From Gnetum montanum (Eukaryota > Streptophyta > Gnetopsida > Gnetales > Gnetaceae), in the NCBI GenBank assembly GCA_015680685.1, contig MNCI01009519.1, positions 1,462,298 through 1,526,297 on the forward strand: a stretch of DNA of 64,000 nucleotides, given 5' to 3'. A model generated the notes under the pieces. The model worked only from the letters and a program-made list of their open reading frames with translations, was not told where the DNA came from and searched no databases. Shown piece after piece: positions 58,676 through 64,000 of this stretch; within the stretch, counting starts at the first letter, position 1; the number at the start of each line of letters is the position of its first letter. The position numbers and the translations under genes were made by a program.

Positions 58676-59427
58676 NNNNNNNNNNNNNNNNNNNNNNNNN
58701 NNNNNNNNNNNNNNNNNNNNNNNNNNNNNNNNNNNNNNNNNNNNNNNNNNNNNNNNNNNNNNNNNNNNNNNNNNNNNNNNNNNNNNNNNNNNNNNNNNNN
58801 NNNNNNNNNNNNNNNNNNNNNNNNNNNNNNNNNNNNNNNNNNNNNNNNNNNNNNNNNNNNNNNNNNNNNNNNNNNNNNNNNNNNNNNNNNNNNNNNNNNN
58901 NNNNNNNNNNNNNNNNNNNNNNNNNNNNNNNNNNNNNNNNNNNNNNNNNNNNNNNNNNNNNNNNNNNNNNNNNNNNNNNNNNNNNNNNNNNNNNNNNNNN
59001 NNNNNNNNNNNNNNNNNNNNNNNNNNNNNNNNNNNNNNNNNNNNNNNNNNNNNNNNNNNNNNNNNNNNNNNNNNNNNNNNNNNNNNNNNNNNNNNNNNNN
59101 NNNNNNNNNNNNNNNNNNNNNNNNNNNNNNNNNNNNNNNNNNNNNNNNNNNNNNNNNNNNNNNNNNNNNNNNNNNNNNNNNNNNNNNNNNNNNNNNNNNN
59201 NNNNNNNNNNNNNNNNNNNNNNNNNNNNNNNNNNNNNNNNNNNNNNNNNNNNNNNNNNNNNNNNNNNNNNNNNNNNNNNNNNNNNNNNNNNNNNNNNNNN
59301 NNNNNNNNNNNNNNNNNNNNNNNNNNNNNNNNNNNNNNNNNNNNNNNNNNNNNNNNNNNNNNNNNNNNNNNNNNNNNNNNNNNNNNNNNNNNNNNNNNNN
59401 NNNNNNNNNNNNNNNNNNNNNNNNNNN
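58676..59427. other. Assembly gap (752 N)
   Basis: A run of N lies within array C. Frames translated across it are meaningless. Confidence 0.99.
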
Positions 59428-59767
59428 AATTCTAATATTGATTTTTGGATATAAACTATAGAAGTTGATGGAGATTAGATGCTAAAATTAAGAGCCTTGA
59501 AACAAATGCATGTCACAAATCTGAATGTCATATTTGGAGATGGAGTTAAAGAAAAGTCTTCTAAAAGAGGAAGGAAAAGAAATTGATGAGCAAGACAACT
59601 ATACAATGCACAAGCATTACAATAGACCATGTCATAATCCATGGATAGAACTAGCATAGGATAGTTAAATGTTAGATTATGAGTTTCTATCTTTCCATTT
59701 GGACTAGTAGTGGCTCTTGTTTTATATGGTATTTTGTGGGGGGGAGGGGGGGGGGGGGGGGGGGGGG
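59428..59767 (+). other. Non-array sequence plus G-run after the gap
   Basis: Bases 59428-59735 do not resemble the array units and may be the end of an insertion lying mostly in the gap. They end in a G-run (59738-59767: seven G, one A, 22 G), after which the array resumes. The proline-run frame on the minus strand here is only the translation of the C-run. Confidence 0.5.
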
Positions 59768-61090
59768 TGTTCAAAAACCACTTTGAAAACCTCTAAAATG
59801 ATTAGTTTTAGCTCTAAACCCTAATCATTGACCCTGCTAGCCTTGGAGGTTAACATGCAAAGTCGATTAAGGACAAAATTGGTTAAAAATCTACTCCCAA
59901 TTCTTTTTAACATTGATATTTCTATCCCCAATGTGGAAGAAAGGTGGAAGACAAAAAACCACTTAGGGGTACTCAAAATTACCAAAAATTGACCCTAAAC
60001 CCTAGTCCTTGACCTTGGTAGCGCTAGAGGTTGACATGCAAAGTTGATTGAGGTTAAAATTGGTCAAAAATCCACTTCCCCTTATTTTCCATGCTAATTT
60101 TTCTATCCCTAGCATAGAAAAAGGGGGGGAAGCCAAAAAAACCACGTAGGAATGCCCAAAACTATCAAGTTTTGACATGGATCTATAGCCCTTAACCTTG
60201 ATAATCCCAGAAGAAAACATGCACAGTCGATTGTAACTCGAATTGGCCTAGATCTAGAATTCTTGCTTCCTCCATGCTAGAGTAACCTCCCTAGCATGGA
60301 AAAAGGAGGCCAAGGGGTGGGGGGAGTTACTTTTCCACTTTTTGGGGCAAGATGATACTCCCAGAAACCAAAGATCTTCGTTGGAGAAGCCTAGGACCTC
60401 ATAGCCTCAAGAGTTTACTTGTCTAACTTTGTCACAACCTCAAAAATTCATCCCCCAAATTCTTCCACACTAGATTAACTTCCCCAATGTGGAAATAAGG
60501 GGGTAAGACCTTAAGTTCCATTAACCAACCTTGAAACATGCCCAAAATTAGCAAAAAACTTGCAGAATCAAAGTTTGTAGTCGTAGGGGCCTAGAAACCT
60601 AGTCAAAGTGACCTAAAATCACTCTGAATTCATCAAATCAGTGTAACACCATCTCTCCACATTGAAGATATTGTACCCATCATGGAAGAATGGGGGAAGT
60701 TATTTCAATACTTATTAACACCCAAAATGGGCTTGAATTACCTTGGAATGAAAGTTGAGAGATGCACAAGTTTAGGTTTAGGATCCAACCATATGTTTGA
60801 TCATATTTGACCTTATTTTTGCTTTGATTTTGGTTCCCCATGCTAATCCCCTTCTTTTCCACACTAGCTAGCATGGAAACAAAGGGGAAGGGCTCCAAAA
60901 CATGGTTTTTGACCCTTATAAACCTTTGGGGAGCCCAATTTTAATGGGTTTGACCCTGCACTACCTTGGGAAGGTCTTAAGACTTAAATGTTGGAACTCT
61001 AAACATTCCAAAATATATTTTCCTTAATTTCCACAATAAGGGTCCTTGTTTCCACACTGAGCCCAACATGGAGGCCTCAAGGCACTTGAT

Positions 61091-61740
61091 TTTTGGGTCT
61101 AAAAAACCCAGAAACAACCTTGATTGATGTCTAAACTTACCTAATAGCCTTGTAGCCTCAAAACATGGCCCACTAAGGCCTAAAACTAGAAAAAATTAAT
61201 CATTTTTAATCTATATTAACCACATTTTATCATATATGGTTAGTTTTACTTAATTTTTGAATTATTATTTAATGTTTTGACTTTTTTTTTACACTTATGT
61301 TGCCTTATGGACATGGTTGAGCGTCTATGGGCTCTATATAGCTCTATCTATTCTTTATTTGACTTATTATAGTTATATTTTCATTTTTTAGCCTTTAAAT
61401 GATATTAAATAGTGGGGTTTGATGTTCCTTGACCATTTTTGGACACCATATGACCATGGCCCACTAAGGCCTTAAACTAGCATCATGGACCCCTAAGGCC
61501 TTAAATTAGTGAAATTATGACCTTTATTGATCATTTGTATCATTACTCTTTATATTTCCCCTTGTTTTAGCTTTATGTAACCTTTGTTCATCTATATTAT
61601 ACTTTTTTGAATTGACTTCATCTCATTAATGACCTTGGATGGCATTGACTGCATTAGATTTGCATATTTTTTATGGCATATTAACATTATTTATTCACTT
61701 TTACCTAGGTGCCACTTAATATGCTTTTGGTTAATATGTA
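61091..61740 (+). other. E6 spacer, last part before RT
   Basis: The 'aaggcctaaaactag' motif recurs at about 61165-61205 and 61455-61515, echoing the array at 54318-54505. T-rich DNA then leads to tttggttaatatgtag at 61725-61740, a plausible splice acceptor just before the pol frame. No coding frame is seen. Confidence 0.5.
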
Positions 61741-61782
61741 GGATCAAAGTATGAGTACCTAGGAGAAAATCAGTTTACCTTT

Positions 61783-62960
61783 GTGTTTACATGGACCTTT
61801 AGTGATATTAAATTGTGTATCAACTATGATTACCTAGATTTTGAGCTTGAGACTGTTGTAGACCACATACCCTCAATAGAGAAATCTTTAGAATGGCTTG
61901 AAAACCTAGCTAAAATCCTTGACTTAGAAGTAGGAGACATAATTGAAGACTGTTTAGTTGAGGTTCCTATCACAACACATAGTGGTGAGGAGAAAACCCT
62001 TAAATTAAGTTCCACACTAGAGCCTCAATGTGTCCAAGATATCACTAAAGTCTTAAAAAATAACATTAAGGCATTTTCTTTGTCATATGAAGATATGCCA
62101 GGCCTAGATCCACATCTAGTCTAGTACAACATCATACTAGATCCTAGCATTAGACTAGTTAAGCAAAAAGTACACAAGATTAGACTTGATTTGGCCTAGG
62201 CAGTTCATGATGAAATCTCAAAGCTCTACCAAGTAGGTTTCATTAGGGTTGTCAATTATGCAGAATGGGTATCCAACATAGTGGTAGTTCCTAAGAAAAA
62301 TAGGAGTATCTATATTTACATTCAGATTAGAGACCTAAATAAAGCCATCATCAAGGATGACTTTCCTTTGCCTAGTATTGATCAACTTATCGATACTACA
62401 ATCAGACATGCCTTGTTGTCCTTTATGGATGGATTCTTAAGATATAACCAAATTAGGATCAACCCAGAACACCAACTTAGCACAACCTTTATGATCCCAT
62501 GGGGTACTTTTCATTATACCATGGTGCCCTTTGGCCTTAAGAATATTGGAGTGACATACCAGAGAGCCATGACCTATATCTTCAATGATTACATGTTAGG
62601 CTTGCTTAATGATTATGTAGATGACATAGCTATGAACTCTAACATAGCTAATGATCTAGATCTAGTGCTTAAATGATGTCTTAAATATGAGCTTAGGCTT
62701 AATCCTAAGAAGTGTATCTTTAGTGTCAAGACTAATAAGATGCTTGGCTTCATACTTTTTGAGGTAGGGATACACATAGATCTTGATAAGGTTAAGGCCA
62801 AATCCAAATTGGTAGCACCTACCAACCTTAAAGAGCTTCGGGGATTACAAGGTAGTCTACAGTTTATTCATAGGTTTATCACTAGGCTTATAGATAAGTT
62901 ACAACCCATGCACCACTTGTTTAAGAAAGGAGTTCACTATGAGTGGATGTCTTAATGCCA
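61783..62960 (+). pseudogene. E6 reverse transcriptase remnant with upstream linker
   Basis: A single frame stays in phase from 61783 through the RNase H, broken only by stops (for example 62122 and 62674). RT motifs: V-V-V-P-K-K-N-R-S, I-R-D-L-N-K-A, F-P-L-P-S-I-D, L-S-F-M-D-G-F-L-R-Y-N-Q-I, M-V-P-F-G-L-K-N, catalytic Y-V-D-D (62614-62625), and L-R-L-N-P-K-K-C-I-F. The closest style is Tat/Ogre. This is the least decayed polymerase in the window. Confidence 0.9.
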
Positions 62961-63330
62961 AGAAGCCTCTGAAAACCTTAAGCAAGGATTAACACAGCTA
63001 CCTACAATCTATCTTCCACAAGAGGATAAACCATTTTACACTTATCTCACCAATTCTGATACATCCATTGCCTCTCTACTCTATTAGAAATGTGATGATG
63101 AAGTAGAAATGCCTATATACTACCTTAGCCATGTGTTAATAGCCCATGAGACCCGATACACTAAAGTGGAGAAGCATTGTCTAGCACTAGTCTTATCTTT
63201 GAAGAAATGGAGACACTACCTATTTAGAAGCCAAGTCAATGTAATTTGTAAAGATAACATATTTAGAGCCATAATGACCAACATCTATGAAAGTAGCCTT
63301 ATAGCCCAACAGAAAGCCATAATTGTAGAG
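62961..63330 (+). pseudogene. E6 gypsy-type RNase H remnant
   Basis: It is in the same frame as the RT. T-N-S-D-T-S replaces the usual V-D-A-S segment, so the first Asp is displaced or lost. P-I-Y-Y-L-S-H-V-L, T-R-Y-T-K-V-E-K-H-C-L-A-L-V and W-R-H-Y-L identify the domain. One stop lies at about 63086. Confidence 0.82.
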
Positions 63331-63469
63331 TTTGACCTCCATTACATCTCTCAATCCTCAACAAAAGGTCAAGCTATGGTCATACAACTCATAATTTTAC
63401 TAGTTGATGACCAAGTAGCCATAGACCCTAAGTTCCTTGACAAATACATTAACACAATTATCCAAGTTC
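63331..63469 (+). pseudogene. E6 inter-RNase H linker
   Basis: It continues the same frame with Y-I-S-Q-S-S-T-K-G-Q-A, the usual phrase between the two RNase H domains of Tat elements, followed by a variable linker. Confidence 0.65.
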
Positions 63470-63890
63470 CTGAGGGTTATGAGGTAGTCATGAACTTTGA
63501 GGGAGCTTCAAATGCCCATGGGGCTAGTGCTACTACCATCATAACATTCCGATCTAATGAAATCCAATCCTTTTCCCATTGTTTTAGGTTCTTGTGTACC
63601 AACACATAGTAGAATATGAGGGTTTGATTATAGGGATGATGGTAGCTGATGACCTAGGAATTAGACACCTAGCCATCAAAGGTGATTCAAAACTTGTGGG
63701 GAACTAAGTAACTAAAGTTTATGCATGCAAAGCTAAGCACTTACAACCTTACTATGACCTAGGAAAGTAATTAATACAACAATTCATAGACATTGATATC
63801 CAACACATACCTTGAAATGAAGATGTCATAGTTGATGCAATTGCAAAATTAGCCCTTAGTGTGATGCCAAATGTGTTTAGCAAGTTTTCC
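63470..63890 (+). pseudogene. E6 archaeal-type RNase H (aRNH), in the usual downstream position
   Basis: M-N-F-E-G-A-S-N-A-H-G is the first motif with catalytic Asp changed to Glu. After a frameshift near 63600, V-E-Y-E-G-L-I-I-G and L-A-I-K-G-D-S-K-L-V keep Glu and Asp, and V-D-A-I-A-K-L-A closes the domain. The order RT - RNase H - aRNH is that of Tat/Ogre and contrasts with E7. Confidence 0.85.
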
Positions 63891-64000
63891 ATCTTAATTG
63901 TATATTGCACTACTTCTATTACATAGAACATTGAGTATACATTTATGGCCATCGTTCATACTGCTCCTTCCAAGGAGTGGTATGATGATATCAAATTGTA
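63891..64000 (+). pseudogene. E6 start of the aRNH-integrase region, cut by window end
   Basis: It continues downstream of aRNH with a short piece (E-W-Y-D-D-I). The integrase would be expected to the right of the window. Confidence 0.4.

Larger units (their letters stand above)
56880..61090 (+). repeat. E6 spacer array C: satellite-like repeat, period about 185 bp
   Basis: A G-rich block follows a palindrome core in each unit. The G blocks lie at about 57548, 57775, 57960, 58152, 58330 and 58500, then 59940, 60123, 60304, 60497, 60688, 60880 and 61070, mostly 170-195 bp apart. The core reads ttccatgctag, about 10 bases, ctagcatgga. It is a perfect 10-bp inverted repeat at 60271-60300 and imperfect in the others. 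Between cores lie conserved phrases such as a ttgacc segment and a catgca-like segment. Units are diverged and partly hidden by the gap. Confidence 0.82.
48234..64000 (+). mobile_element. E6: Tat/Ogre-like Ty3/gypsy element, runs off the window
   Basis: A partial 5' LTR, primer-site-like sequence, gag (two parts) and protease, then about 7.6 kb of repeat-rich spacer, then RT, RNase H and aRNH. Integrase and 3' LTR would lie to the right. Large size, dual RNase H and a long protease-RT interval recall Ogre elements, which are reported to carry an intron there. It is collinear with E5 up to the spacer. Confidence 0.8.

Noticed and set aside
58588-59454. Frames of 279 and 288 codons
   Set aside because: Almost entirely the 752-base N gap.
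59475-59774. Minus-strand frame starting with a proline run
   Set aside because: The prolines are the translation of the G-run read in reverse; the rest matches nothing.
1-64000. Host protein-coding gene, tRNA or rRNA gene
   Set aside because: Every extended coding signal on either strand could be assigned to a retrotransposon domain or was too short and unconserved; no intact cloverleaf was seen.

Overview
This is non-genic nuclear DNA from a land plant, built almost entirely from nested, decayed Ty3/gypsy LTR retrotransposons. No intact host gene, tRNA, rRNA or CRISPR array is visible. The plant assignment rests on plant-specific lineages. Athila-type elements are shown by a D-L-G-S protease box, a decayed tRNA-Asp-type primer site and an extended post-integrase region. 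Tat/Ogre-type elements are shown by an extra archaeal-type RNase H (aRNH). The old copies are AT-rich and nearly CpG-free, and most stop codons sit where CAA, CAG, CGA or TGG would fit. That is the mark of long methylated-cytosine decay and suits a very large, slowly purged genome such as a gymnosperm, but the species cannot be fixed from sequence alone.

Left part (1-26893), Athila-like. E1 (1-7254, left end outside the window) has gag, protease, RT-RNase H, integrase, a long 3' region, PPT and 3' LTR. It abuts the gag of E2 (7255 to about 21240). E2 is also split in its RNase H by solo LTR S1 (10928-11908, perfect TTAGT target duplication) and in its integrase by E3 (12475-19090). E3 has both LTRs, a primer site and a PPT, but carries only gag. 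E4 (about 21980-26893) ends like E1 and E3, but its interior is a decayed coiled-coil reading frame. That frame is interrupted by solo LTR S2 (22251-23135, perfect CCATT duplication).

Middle (26894-48233). Two adjacent tRNA-like (SINE-like) heads lie on the minus strand. E5 (27299-33796) is a Tat-like gag-protease element cut by E7 (33797-48233). E7 has LTRs of several kilobases and the domain order protease - aRNH - RT - RNase H - integrase, with aRNH upstream of RT. Its 5' LTR carries a young, CpG-rich solo LTR, S3 (35221-36563, perfect AGCAT duplication), with an array of hairpin repeats.

Right part (48234-64000). E6 is a relative of E5 with the usual Tat order (gag, protease, then RT, RNase H, aRNH). 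About 7.6 kb of satellite-like spacer separates protease from RT. Its main array has a period of about 185 bp, and each unit appears to descend from one palindrome whose CpGs decayed in both directions.

Assembly caveats: two N runs (35524-35932 and 58676-59427), and two single-N joints (11658 and 22778) flanked by near-identical 46 and 62 bp copies, which are probably unmerged contig overlaps.
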